Shown here: piece after piece, positions 28,542-36,724 of the stretch
Numbering within the stretch: position 1 is the first letter of the stretch
How the letters are laid out: every line of letters begins with the position of its first letter
Source of the DNA: Spirosoma telluris
GTDB taxonomy: Bacteria > Bacteroidota > Bacteroidia > Cytophagales > Spirosomataceae
Length of the DNA: 64,000 nucleotides
Assembly (NCBI GenBank): GCA_003259005.1
Contig: QLII01000001.1
Location: forward strand, 5,695,001 to 5,759,000
Direction: 5' to 3'
Notes under the pieces: generated by a model
The model's input: the letters and a program-made list of their open reading frames with translations, nothing else
Told to the model about the DNA's origin: nothing
The model's database searches: none
Translations under genes and position numbers: made by a program

Positions 28542-30476
28542 ATGTCGAAACAACGCATACGCTGGATTGTCGCACTGATGGCCATAGGGTTGCTGGGTCT
28601 GGTTGGCCTGCAATTGTTCTGGATAGGGAGTGCCCTTCGGTTGCAGAAAGAACAGTTTGCCTATAAAGTTACCGATGCTTTGCAGGAGGTTGTTCGAACG
28701 CTGGAACGCCAGGAGATTGTGTACCTGACCAAACAGCGAATCCAGGCCCGTGAACAGCAGGATCGCCTGATGGCCATTGCCAAGAAAGAGGGCAAATCAA
28801 CCTCTAAGGAATCTATCTATCATGGCATGACTGCCAAACAGGCCGATCGGATAGCCGAAGCGAAACCAGTTGACCGCACACAGGTAGTGCCCCCAAATTC
28901 ACGGCAGACAATGACACTGGGTATGACCCCGGCAGGCGCTGTCGTCGTTCAGTCAGATGTGCTCCACCCAACGGTTCAGCCACTCTCGGCCGAACAATCG
29001 GCGGTAGTGGTCGAGTTTTTTCGTCAGCAGGAGGAGTTGATGGCCGTTGGCGATTGGCAGACTCAGTTGCTACAGCAGCAACAGTTTGATCACTGGGTCG
29101 AAAATGACCTGGTCACCGAGTTAATCCGTATTAATAAGAAGGTTAACGAAGATTCGCTGAGGCTGGCAGCCAAACGGCGGATTCGCCAGTCGACACAACA
29201 ACGAAAAGCGCTAATAGACAATAATATAGCGTCTATCAAACCAGGAGTTCCCACGCATCCGTCGAGCATGAGTCAACATCGGGCTGAGGAGCAATCGCAT
29301 AGGATTAAAGATGTGCTGAAAGGCTTACTCCTATCTGACCGACCTATCGAAGATCGCATAAACCGGCTGGCACTCGATACGCTCCTTCGACAAGCTCTCG
29401 TTGAACGGGGTATCAGTATTCCATTTGCCTATGGCGTTCGAACCAGGCAGCAGCCGACATTCCTGTTTACGTCATTGGGTATGGAAGCACGACAACTTGA
29501 CAGCGAAGGGTATAAAGCAGCCCTGTTTCCCAATAATTTGCTTGAAACCGGTAATTATGTCTATGTCTATTTCCCAACTCAGCAGCAGTTTATTCTGAGT
29601 CGGCTGGGATTCACGTTTGGAGCCTCGGTAGTGCTTATTCTGGTCATTCTGGCGTGTTTTTACATCGCCATTAGTACAATAGTGCGTCAGAAGAAACTAG
29701 CCGATATTAAGAACGACTTTATCAATAACATGACCCACGAGTTCAAAACGCCTATTTCGACCATTTCATTGGCGGTCGAAATGGCGCAGGAGCAACTTCG
29801 GTCAGAAGCTCAATCAAAAAATCGCGTGCCTGTTGGCATGACGGCTGGCGGACAGGGTGGCATGGGCTCAGACCGCCCTGAGCAGATGGACTCGCGGCTG
29901 ACTCGCTATATGGGCATCATTCGCGACGAAACCCGGCGGCTGGGTTCGCACGTGGAAAAAGTATTGCAGATGGCCTTGCTGGATCGGGGTGAAATCAAAC
30001 TCAACCTGTCACCTGTAAACGTGCACGATGTGATCGAAAAAGTGCTCAACAACCTGGGTTTGCAAATTGAGCAGCGTGGGGGAGAGGTTGACCTGCATTT
30101 CGATGCCGATCGGGAAGTGGTTGAAGCCGATGAACTACACTTGACCAATATCGTTTATAATTTGCTGGACAACGCGCTAAAGTACTCGCCCGAAAGTCCG
30201 CATATTACCCTCAGTACACAAAGCCTGCCCGAAGGAGTAAGTATAAAGGTTACTGATCAGGGACTGGGCATGTCGAAAGACCAGACGAGCCGGATTTTCG
30301 AGAAGTTCTACCGGGTGCCAACCGGCAACCGGCACGATGTAAAAGGATTCGGCCTGGGATTGAGTTATGTGAAAAAGATGATTGATGAACACCACGGCCA
30401 GATTATGGTCGAAAGCCACCTGGGCAAGGGCAGTTCTTTTGAAGTGATTTTACCTTATAAAATTATGAATGAGTGA
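28542..30476 (+). CDS. Sensor histidine kinase
   Basis: 644 residues from the ATG at 28542; the TTG at 28530 is the less likely start. A membrane helix at residues 8-27 and a second near 360-385 bound a long Gln-rich periplasmic region. The HisKA motif MTHEFKTP follows (phosphorylated His). HATPase_c motifs are NIVYNLLDNALKYSPE (N box), TDQGLGMS (G1) and GFGLGLSYVKKM (G2). It would autophosphorylate and pass phosphate to the response regulator that follows. The two genes are separated by a 20-bp palindrome. Signal unknown; it neighbours secreted-protein genes. Confidence 0.92.
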   Translation: MSKQRIRWIVALMAIGLLGLVGLQLFWIGSALRLQKEQFAYKVTDALQEVVRTLERQEIVYLTKQRIQAREQQDRLMAIAKKEGKSTSKESIYHGMTAKQADRIAEAKPVDRTQVVPPNSRQTMTLGMTPAGAVVVQSDVLHPTVQPLSAEQSAVVVEFFRQQEELMAVGDWQTQLLQQQQFDHWVENDLVTELIRINKKVNEDSLRLAAKRRIRQSTQQRKALIDNNIASIKPGVPTHPSSMSQHRAEEQSHRIKDVLKGLLLSDRPIEDRINRLALDTLLRQALVERGISIPFAYGVRTRQQPTFLFTSLGMEARQLDSEGYKAALFPNNLLETGNYVYVYFPTQQQFILSRLGFTFGASVVLILVILACFYIAISTIVRQKKLADIKNDFINNMTHEFKTPISTISLAVEMAQEQLRSEAQSKNRVPVGMTAGGQGGMGSDRPEQMDSRLTRYMGIIRDETRRLGSHVEKVLQMALLDRGEIKLNLSPVNVHDVIEKVLNNLGLQIEQRGGEVDLHFDADREVVEADELHLTNIVYNLLDNALKYSPESPHITLSTQSLPEGVSIKVTDQGLGMSKDQTSRIFEKFYRVPTGNRHDVKGFGLGLSYVKKMIDEHHGQIMVESHLGKGSSFEVILPYKIMNE

Positions 30477-30548
30477 ATGAGTGATTGAGTGAATGGCTTT
30501 TTGCGTCAGCCTTATTCGCTCATTCTCACATTCACTCAATCACTCATT
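30476..30548. repeat. Perfect 20-bp inverted repeat between kinase and regulator genes
   Basis: Arms 30476-30495 and 30529-30548 are perfect complements, made of AATGAGTGATTGAGTG words. The repeat starts at the last base of the kinase stop codon and ends 5 bases before the response regulator ATG, so it fills the intercistronic gap. It could be an RNA stem that adjusts translation or processing between the two genes. Confidence 0.75.
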
Positions 30549-30553
30549 ATATT

Positions 30554-31252
30554 ATGCCAACCATTCTCCTTGTTGAAGACGACCCCAATCTGGGCCAATT
30601 GGTGCAGGAATACCTGACCATGAAAGGTTACCCTACCGATCGCGCTGTTAATGGCGATCAGGGATTACAATTGTTCATGGGAGGTAACTACGACCTCTGC
30701 ATTTTCGACGTAATGATGCCCAAGAAAGACGGATTTACGCTGGCCAAAGAAGTCCGCATGGGTCACCGCGACGTACCCATTATTTTCCTGACGGCCAAAT
30801 CCATGCAGGAAGATACCATTCAGGGCTTTAAGGTTGGGGCCGATGATTACATGACTAAGCCATTTAGCATGGAGGAGTTGCTGTTGCGCATTCAGGCAAT
30901 TCTTCGCCGGTATCAACGCTCGACAGATTCGGTAGAGGCTACCATTTATCAAATCGGCTCACTTTCATTCGATTACCCACATCAATTGCTTTCTCGAAAA
31001 ACCGATGCGGCAACCGAGTCGCAGCCGCAGAAATTGACCAGTAAGGAGTCTGAATTATTAAAATTGCTGGCACAGAACCTCAATCAGCCCGTCAGTCGTA
31101 GTTTTGCACTGAAAATGGTTTGGGGCGACGATTCGTATTTCAACGCCCGAAGCATGGACGTGTACGTGACTAAACTGCGGAAGTATCTTAAAGAAGACCC
31201 TACTGTTCAACTGGTGAACGTACACGGGGAAGGATTTAAACTAATTGTATAA
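30554..31252 (+). CDS. OmpR-family response regulator
   Basis: 232 residues from the ATG at 30554; the upstream frame from 30485 runs through the palindrome and is not real. The receiver domain has the acidic pair VEDDP, the phosphoacceptor Asp in CIFDVMMPKKDG, and the conserved Lys in TKPFSMEELL. The C-terminal winged helix (Trans_reg_C) has SKESELLKLLAQN-like and VYVTKLRKYLKEDP segments. It is the cognate partner of the kinase just upstream. Targets are unknown. Confidence 0.93.
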   Translation: MPTILLVEDDPNLGQLVQEYLTMKGYPTDRAVNGDQGLQLFMGGNYDLCIFDVMMPKKDGFTLAKEVRMGHRDVPIIFLTAKSMQEDTIQGFKVGADDYMTKPFSMEELLLRIQAILRRYQRSTDSVEATIYQIGSLSFDYPHQLLSRKTDAATESQPQKLTSKESELLKLLAQNLNQPVSRSFALKMVWGDDSYFNARSMDVYVTKLRKYLKEDPTVQLVNVHGEGFKLIV

Positions 31253-31255
31253 AAG

Positions 31256-31320
31256 TCGACAGTCGTTAGTCTATAGCCGTTAGTGGTTGGCCTAGTACTG
31301 ACGACTATCAACTATCGACT
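31256..31320. repeat. Imperfect inverted repeat of the GTCGTTAGTC family
   Basis: GTCGACAGTCGTTAGTC on the left and ACTGACGACTATCAACTATCGACT on the right pair only partly. It fills the gap between the regulator stop (31252) and the hemB start (31325). It uses the same words as the perfect palindrome at 18391-18461. Confidence 0.5.
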
Positions 31321-31324
31321 CTGT

Positions 31325-32296
31325 ATGAATATAATACGTCGTCCGCGTCGTAACCGTCAATCGGCCGTTATTCGCGACATGGTGCAGGAGACCCGTTTGT
31401 CGGTTACCGATTTCATCCTGCCCGTTTTTATCATGGAAGGCCAGAACGTTCGGTCGGAAGTAGCTTCCATGCCGGGCATCTACCGATTATCGCTGGATTT
31501 GCTGCTGGATGAAATTCAGGAGTGCGTTGATCTGGGTGTCAAGACATTCGACTTGTTTCCGAACCTGCCTGAGTCAAAGAAAGATAAATACGCTACCGAA
31601 AGCTATAATCCAGACGGGCTGTATTTGCAGGCAGTTCGGGCCATTAAAGATCGCTTTCCCGAAGTAATGGTCATGACCGACGTGGCTATGGACCCCTATA
31701 GTTCGGATGGGCACGATGGTATTGTTGAGGACGGTAAAATTCTGAATGACCCTACCCTGGAAGTATTAGGTAAAATGGCCCTTGCCCAGGCGCAGGCTGG
31801 TGCTAATATTATCGGCCCGTCCGATATGATGGATGGGCGTGTGGGCTACCTTCGGCAAGTATTAGATGAAGGTGGGTTTCATGAGGTTGCCATTATGTCC
31901 TACGCGGCCAAGTACGCCAGCGCCTTCTACGGCCCGTTCCGCGATGCGCTCGATTCGGCACCGAAGTTTGGCGACAAGAAAACCTATCAGATGAATCCCG
32001 CCAACAGTCGTGAGGCACTTATCGAAGCGCAACTTGATTTTGAAGAGGGTGCTGATTTTTTGATGGTAAAACCCGCATTGGCTTACCTGGACATCATCAA
32101 ACTCCTGAATGATAACTTCCATTTGCCTATTGCAGCTTATAACGTGAGTGGCGAATATGCGATGATCAAAGCAGCTGCTCAAAATGGCTGGCTCGACGGC
32201 GAACGTGCTATGATGGAGTCCTTGATGGCGATTAAACGAGCTGGAGCTAACGTAATTTTAACCTATTTCGCGAAAGAAGCCGCCCGTTTGTTATGA
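31325..32296 (+). CDS. hemB: Delta-aminolevulinic acid dehydratase (porphobilinogen synthase)
   Basis: 323 residues from the ATG at 31325 (MNIIRRPRRNR); a longer frame from 31283 lies inside the repeat and is not used. The active-site Lys regions are visible: MSYAAKYASAFYGPFRDA and FLMVKPALAYLDII. LPVFIMEG and VMTDVAMDPYSSDGHDGI are also family motifs. It condenses two 5-aminolevulinate to porphobilinogen in heme synthesis. The metal-binding Cys cluster of Zn enzymes (DxCxC) is replaced by DVAMDPYSSDGHDG, so this is the Mg/K-type form. Its stop overlaps the pyrC start by four bases (ATGA), so the two are cotranscribed. Confidence 0.95.
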   Translation: MNIIRRPRRNRQSAVIRDMVQETRLSVTDFILPVFIMEGQNVRSEVASMPGIYRLSLDLLLDEIQECVDLGVKTFDLFPNLPESKKDKYATESYNPDGLYLQAVRAIKDRFPEVMVMTDVAMDPYSSDGHDGIVEDGKILNDPTLEVLGKMALAQAQAGANIIGPSDMMDGRVGYLRQVLDEGGFHEVAIMSYAAKYASAFYGPFRDALDSAPKFGDKKTYQMNPANSREALIEAQLDFEEGADFLMVKPALAYLDIIKLLNDNFHLPIAAYNVSGEYAMIKAAAQNGWLDGERAMMESLMAIKRAGANVILTYFAKEAARLL

Positions 32297-33629
32297 GTAA
32301 ACTTCTGATTCGTAATGTTCGCTTAGTGAACGAAGGGCGCATTATTGAGACCGACGTACTGATTGAAAATGGCTTCATCTCTCAGATTCAGTCTGGTCTG
32401 TCTGATCGCGATGTCAACCGGGTTATTGAGGCAAATGGCCAGTATCTGCTACCGGGTGTTATTGACGATCAGGTACATTTTCGGGAGCCCGGTCTGACGC
32501 ATAAAGCTACCATTCAATCGGAAGCACGGGCGGCTGTGGCTGGGGCGTCACCAGTTTCATGGAGATGCCCAACACCGTTCCGAATGCGTTGACGCAGGAC
32601 TTGCTGGCTGATAAATATGCGATTGCAGCACAGACATCGCTGGCGAATTACTCGTTCTTCATGGGTGCCTCGAACAACAACCTCGATGAGGTGTTGCGTA
32701 CCGATCCGAAGACGGTTTGCGGCATTAAGGTATTTATGGGTTCATCGACGGGCAATATGCTGGTCGATAATGAGCAGGTGCTGGATAGCCTATTCAGCCA
32801 AAGCCCTATGCTGATTGCCACGCATTGCGAAGATGAAGCGACCATTCGGGCTAATACTGAGCGATACAAAGCTGAATATGGTGACCGTGCCACGGCAGAC
32901 CTTCACCCCTTAATTCGTAACGAGGAGGCCTGTCTGAAATCGTCATCGTTGGCGGTTGAGCTGGCTCGTCGGCATAACGCCCGCTTACACATACTACACA
33001 TCTCGACGGCCGACGAACTAGTTCTATTCGATAATACGATCCCACTCTCCGAGAAGAGGATTACGTCTGAAGTTTGTGTCCATCACCTTTGGTTCGACAG
33101 CCGGGACTATGTGACCCTGGGTAATCTGATCAAGTGCAATCCAGCGATCAAGGCACCTCACCACAAAGAAGCGCTGTTAGCTGCCCTTCTGGACGACCGC
33201 CTTGACATTATTGCCACCGACCACGCACCCCACACCTGGGAAGAAAAACAGCAAGCGTACTGGCAGGCTCCATCGGGTTTACCGCTGGTACAGCATCCCC
33301 TGTTGCTTATGCTTGATTTTGTGAAGCAGGGTAAGTTGCCCATCGAAACGGTCGTGCGGAAGATGAGTCATGCCCCTGCCGATTGCTTTCAGATCGACCG
33401 CCGGGGCTACGTCCGCGAAGGCTACTGGGCCGACCTGGTTTTAGTAGACATGAACCAGCCGTTGACAGTAACGAACCAAAACGTTCTGTATCAATGTGGT
33501 TGGTCGCCGTTAGAAGGACATACATTTGGTGCTAGCGTGACGCATACAATTGTGTCGGGTAAATTGGTTTATGAAAATGGCCAGTTCCTGACAGACCAAC
33601 CAGGCGAACGATTACGATTTACCCGATAG
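32293..33629 (+). CDS. pyrC: Dihydroorotase (one frameshift)
   Basis: The gene is read from ATG 32293. At G4 (32542-32545) one missing G breaks it; adding it gives AVAGGVTSFMEMPNTVPN, which fits the family exactly. The repaired protein has about 445 residues. The metal-binding GVIDDQVHFREPG (DxHxRxPG variant) near residue 60, further ligands in HILHIST and IATDHAPHTWEEK, and the amidohydrolase barrel are clear. It closes carbamoyl aspartate to dihydroorotate in pyrimidine synthesis. An essential-type gene broken by one base strongly suggests a sequence error. pyrC is used as the generic symbol; the enzyme is the type I-like class. Confidence 0.88.
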
Positions 33630-33711
33630 TGTAGAAAAAATTTACGCCAAATTCTTGTGCAATCAACCTGGAGCGCCTTATCTTTGCACTCCCAACATAG
33701 GGAAGCGTACT

Positions 33712-33795
33712 GCCGAAGTGGTGAAATTGGTAGACACGCACGTTTCAGGGGCGTGTGTCTTTACGGACATGCGAGTTCGAGTCTCGCCTTCGGCA
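33712..33795 (+). tRNA. tRNA-Leu (CAG)
   Basis: Acceptor GCCGAAG (33712-33718) pairs with CTTCGGC (33788-33794). The anticodon arm CACGT-TTCAGGG-GCGTG carries CAG. A long class II variable arm (TGTCTTTACGGACA) and the T loop GTTCGAG are present. CCA is not encoded in full (ACA follows). A terminator lies directly downstream. Confidence 0.93.
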
Positions 33796-33802
33796 CATAA
33801 AT

Positions 33803-33843
33803 AAGCCGCAATCAATTGTAAATCAGTTGGTTGCGGCTTTTTC
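33803..33843 (+). terminator. Terminator of tRNA-Leu
   Basis: Stem arms AAGCCGCAATCAA (33803-33815) and TTGGTTGCGGCTT (33827-33839), with one G-U pair, followed by a T-rich run. Confidence 0.85.
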
Positions 33844-33952
33844 TTTATGTGTGAGGGACGGGTTGGTTTACGGAATACCCTACTCAAGGGTATCCTTTGG
33901 GGATTGTAAAACGGGACACTTATTTTCAATTTTATTGGTCTCTAACTCTAGA

Positions 33953-34041
33953 GACTCCGTAGCTCAGTTGGTAGAACAATTGACCGCTCGGGCGGCCCCG
34001 TCTTAATCAATGGGTCGACAGTTCGAACCTGTCCGGGGTCA
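33953..34041 (+). tRNA. tRNA-Lys (CTT) interrupted by a 16-base insertion in the anticodon loop
   Basis: Acceptor GACTCCG pairs with CGGGGTC; the T arm GACAG-TTCGAAC-CTGTC and anticodon stem ATTGA/TCAAT are intact. Removing 16 GC-rich bases (CGCTCGGGCGGCCCCG, 33985-34000) leaves a standard 7-base loop CTCTTAA with anticodon CTT and a total of 73 bases, exactly normal length. The insertion lies between positions 32 and 33. The D stem GCTC/GAAC has a C-A mismatch where G is usual. A terminator follows. It is either a pseudogene, an integration scar, a short intron-like insertion, or an assembly artefact; I cannot decide by sequence. Confidence 0.75.
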
Positions 34042-34051
34042 CTTAGTAATC

Positions 34052-34083
34052 AAGCACTTAGCAGAAATGTTGAGTGCTTTTTT
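34052..34083 (+). terminator. Terminator of tRNA-Lys
   Basis: Arms AAGCACT (34052-34058) and AGTGCTT (34073-34079) around a 14-base loop, followed by T6. Confidence 0.75.
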
Positions 34084-34342
34084 GCTTTATAGGCCATTCA
34101 CTCCTAATAAGTGCCAAGTTAGACACAAGCCCAAATTTTAGCATAACTTTCTATCCAATCGGCTGACTAGCCCAAGCAGCTATCGGCCTCATCACAGCCA
34201 ATAGTACCGCCTGCTTAAAAATAAAGGTTTGTTTTAGGCTACATCTGCTACACTTGCTACATTCGGGCTATGATCATACTGACTTAATGAAATTTCAGAT
34301 ACGATTCATGAAAGTTGTACAGGTAATTGATTATCTATAGGT

Positions 34343-35793
34343 ATGTTAGAAGAACGTGAATGGTTAGGTACTTGGAGTATATTTTCTGATGATCCAGAAA
34401 GAGTATTTCAAGGTTTACTCACATACTCGCCTAAAAATGGCGGTGAATTGAAAATTGGAAAGCAAAATGCTTATTGGGATGAATTCCGATTACTTGATCA
34501 AACACAGCTTATTCCAATTATCAAGGGGTATGACTACCATTCTGGAAAAAGATAACACTTATTGATTGTATTATTGAAACTCATAGCGTTTCTAGTGGAG
34601 TAAAAGTTAGGATACACCCTAATGTAATAATTGAAAATTTTGAATACGAAAATTTTGAATCTCTTCAATTTTTAACTGCCTCAGTGGTATATGCTGGCTT
34701 AAGTCCTTGGCTTGGAATTACCGGCATAACTAAAGAATTATTGAATGATGGACAAAGCTTTACTGGTATTTCAATGGAATATAAACAGCCAGAAAGCTTG
34801 AAGTTTGATATAGGGAGCCTCTTTAAACTTCAAATTGATTTCGGTTATTCACCTGGAAGCGATCCTAGGACTTTTACTGGCTATGAATTGAAAGAGACTT
34901 GTTACACAAGTTTTATTTTTAAAGAGCCTGGGATAAATTTCAAAGACTTGCTTAAATGGATTGAGCATTATAGAAGGCTTTTAACCACCTTATTCGGACA
35001 GTCTAGTTTTATTACTTATTTTAGAGTTACGGATAGCTTAGACCTTACCTTGAATAACAGCTATAATGTATTTTATAGAAATACAATTGATGGCTTTCCA
35101 AATAGAGCCCCTAGCCTTACCAGGATGCGAACTCAGTTTAAGGATATATCAATTCCATTAACTAATATATTGAATAGATGGTCAATGTACCATTTATCTG
35201 ATGATTTAGATTATGTAGGGTGGGTCGCATCAAAGAATTTTCATCATTTTTCTGAAGAGACGTTTTTGGAGGTTTCTCGCTCTCTTGAAGTTTTTTGTGG
35301 TGCCATAATGAGCAAGAATGTATATAGCGAAGAGATAAAGGAAAAATTTAAGTTGTCTATTATCAATAAGATATATATTGGTGAAATTTTTGGAAATAAG
35401 ACAAATAAAGAACTTTCGGATAGTGATAAGGATAGCTTTGATGATATAGTGGAAAAAATGCTAAGTGCAATTACATATTCAGATTCGATTTCCTTAAGAA
35501 GAAAAATAAAAAACGCTTTATCATTAATTAAAGAGCAACTAGATAATGAAAAATTTAAAGAATTGTTTTCAGATGCTAAATCATTACCTGACGTAATTGT
35601 TGATAATAGAAATTATTATACTCATTATGATGAAAATTCTATCAAAAAGATTAAGAAAAATGAACTAAATATTGAACAATTAGTATTATTAACTCGGAAG
35701 GTAAAAAAAATATTCCTCTTGTTATTGTTTAAAGACTTGGGAATACCCATGCAGCAAATTGCCAATAGCTTAATTCATTTAGATGTGAGCTAG
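34343..35793 (+). CDS. ApeA-like anti-phage HEPN protein (one frameshift)
   Basis: Read as one gene of about 484 residues. A missing A in the A5 run 34546-34550 breaks the frame; adding it gives HSGKKITLIDCII and continues openly. The N-terminal part (REWLGTWSIFSDDPERVFQGLLTYSP) resembles the ApeA N-terminal domain. The C-terminal part (about residues 300-470) is helical with a HEPN motif RNYYTH (R-x4-H) within VDNRNYYTHYDE, the RNase active-site pattern of Apea-like HEPN domains. ApeA is a single-gene abortive anti-phage effector. The gene is far richer in A and T than its neighbours and lies just after two tRNA genes, which points to horizontal acquisition. Defence function is inferred from family; no partner gene is seen. 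Confidence 0.7.
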
Positions 35794-35897
35794 CCCTAAC
35801 ACATTAGTATCAATTTATAGTCAAATTTGATTTACTTTTTATTTCTGTTTACCTGACATTCATTTAGCCAATCATCAATTGTCTTACAAACTTGAAA

Positions 35898-35927
35898 CCA
35901 GCCTTTGGACATTATAAAAAAGGCTGG
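35898..35927 (+). terminator. Weak hairpin downstream of the ApeA-like gene
   Basis: Arms CCAGCCTT (35898-35905) and AAGGCTGG (35920-35927) around a 14-base loop, 105 bases after the stop. No clear T-tract follows. Confidence 0.4.
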
Positions 35928-35938
35928 GCCAGGAATAG

Positions 35939-35984
35939 CAACAGCGCCAAATCAACCTTAATTAAAGTTGATTTGGCGCTGTTG
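35939..35984. repeat. 46-bp near-perfect palindrome
   Basis: Arms 35939-35956 and 35967-35984 (18 bp, perfect) continue through a TTAATTAA core with one mismatch pair (35957/35966). No T-tract follows in either direction, so a simple terminator is unlikely. It lies between the ApeA-like gene and the converging stress protein gene. Confidence 0.7.
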
Positions 35985-36043
35985 AAAAAACTATTTATTT
36001 AGTTTGCTGTAAACTGAATCCCTATCCAGTTACAAGCCTGGGA

Positions 36044-36586
36044 TTAATGAAAGCCCTGCTGGGTTAGATATGCTTTATCCGCTTCATCCCGAGGATGTAC
36101 CCCAACAACAATACCCCCACTTTTAAGGCCCGATTCATACGATTTGGCCGTTTCTTCCGGAATACCCGAATTGACTAAAGCCCCGATTAAGCCACCCGCT
36201 AAACCACCTGCTCCCGCACCGGCCAGCCCAGCTGCCAGCGGACCCGCAATGAGTAAACCCAGTCCCGGCAAAGCCAACGTCGTTCCGATGGCGGCAATCG
36301 CTGCTGCCACCGCGCCCACTGTACCCCCAATCGCAGACCCTTTGCCAGCCCCTTCCATCGCTTTATCCGTTAATGCTGAATCGTCCGAATCGCTGGCATC
36401 AAAGTGTTGTTTACGGGTTTCATCCGTCATGACGATATTCACATCATCTTTTGAAAAGCCATGTGATAATAGCGCGTCATAAGCCGTTTCAGCTGCATCA
36501 CGATTGGTGAAGATAGCCGTCATTAGCGTTGATGATCCAGTAGTCGATGTACTGTTTACGCTGGTGTTGTCTGTTTGACTGATCAT
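36044..36586 (-). CDS. YflT-like general stress protein
   Basis: 180 residues. The N-terminal half carries the YflT/general stress pattern MTAIFTNRDAAETAYDALLSHGFSKDDVNIVM. A glycine/alanine-rich middle (about residues 80-140) forms a glycine-zipper-like hydrophobic segment, and a short conserved end GGIVVGVHPRDEADKAYL follows. Similar Bacteroidota proteins are annotated as heat-induced stress proteins of unknown mechanism; membrane association is plausible. The C-terminus converges on the ApeA-like gene across the 46-bp palindrome. Its start overlaps no other gene. Confidence 0.7.
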   Translation of the reverse strand: MISQTDNTSVNSTSTTGSSTLMTAIFTNRDAAETAYDALLSHGFSKDDVNIVMTDETRKQHFDASDSDDSALTDKAMEGAGKGSAIGGTVGAVAAAIAAIGTTLALPGLGLLIAGPLAAGLAGAGAGGLAGGLIGALVNSGIPEETAKSYESGLKSGGIVVGVHPRDEADKAYLTQQGFH

Positions 36587-36724
36587 GAGATTACTTGGTT
36601 TTGTTGTGTAAACCCGCTAAAAAAGCCTAGCCGGTTACAAATAAACCTTAACCATGAAGCTATGTTCAAACAATCTGAGGTAATGGTAAGAGTTAGAGAA
36701 TGGGAGGCTATTCTCGGGCCATTA

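Noticed and set aside
33678..33929. 83-residue minus-strand frame over tRNA-Leu
   Set aside because: It overlaps the tRNA gene and its terminator and has no protein features.
33985..34000. Anticodon-loop insertion as a group I intron
   Set aside because: Sixteen bases is far too short for any self-splicing group I intron.
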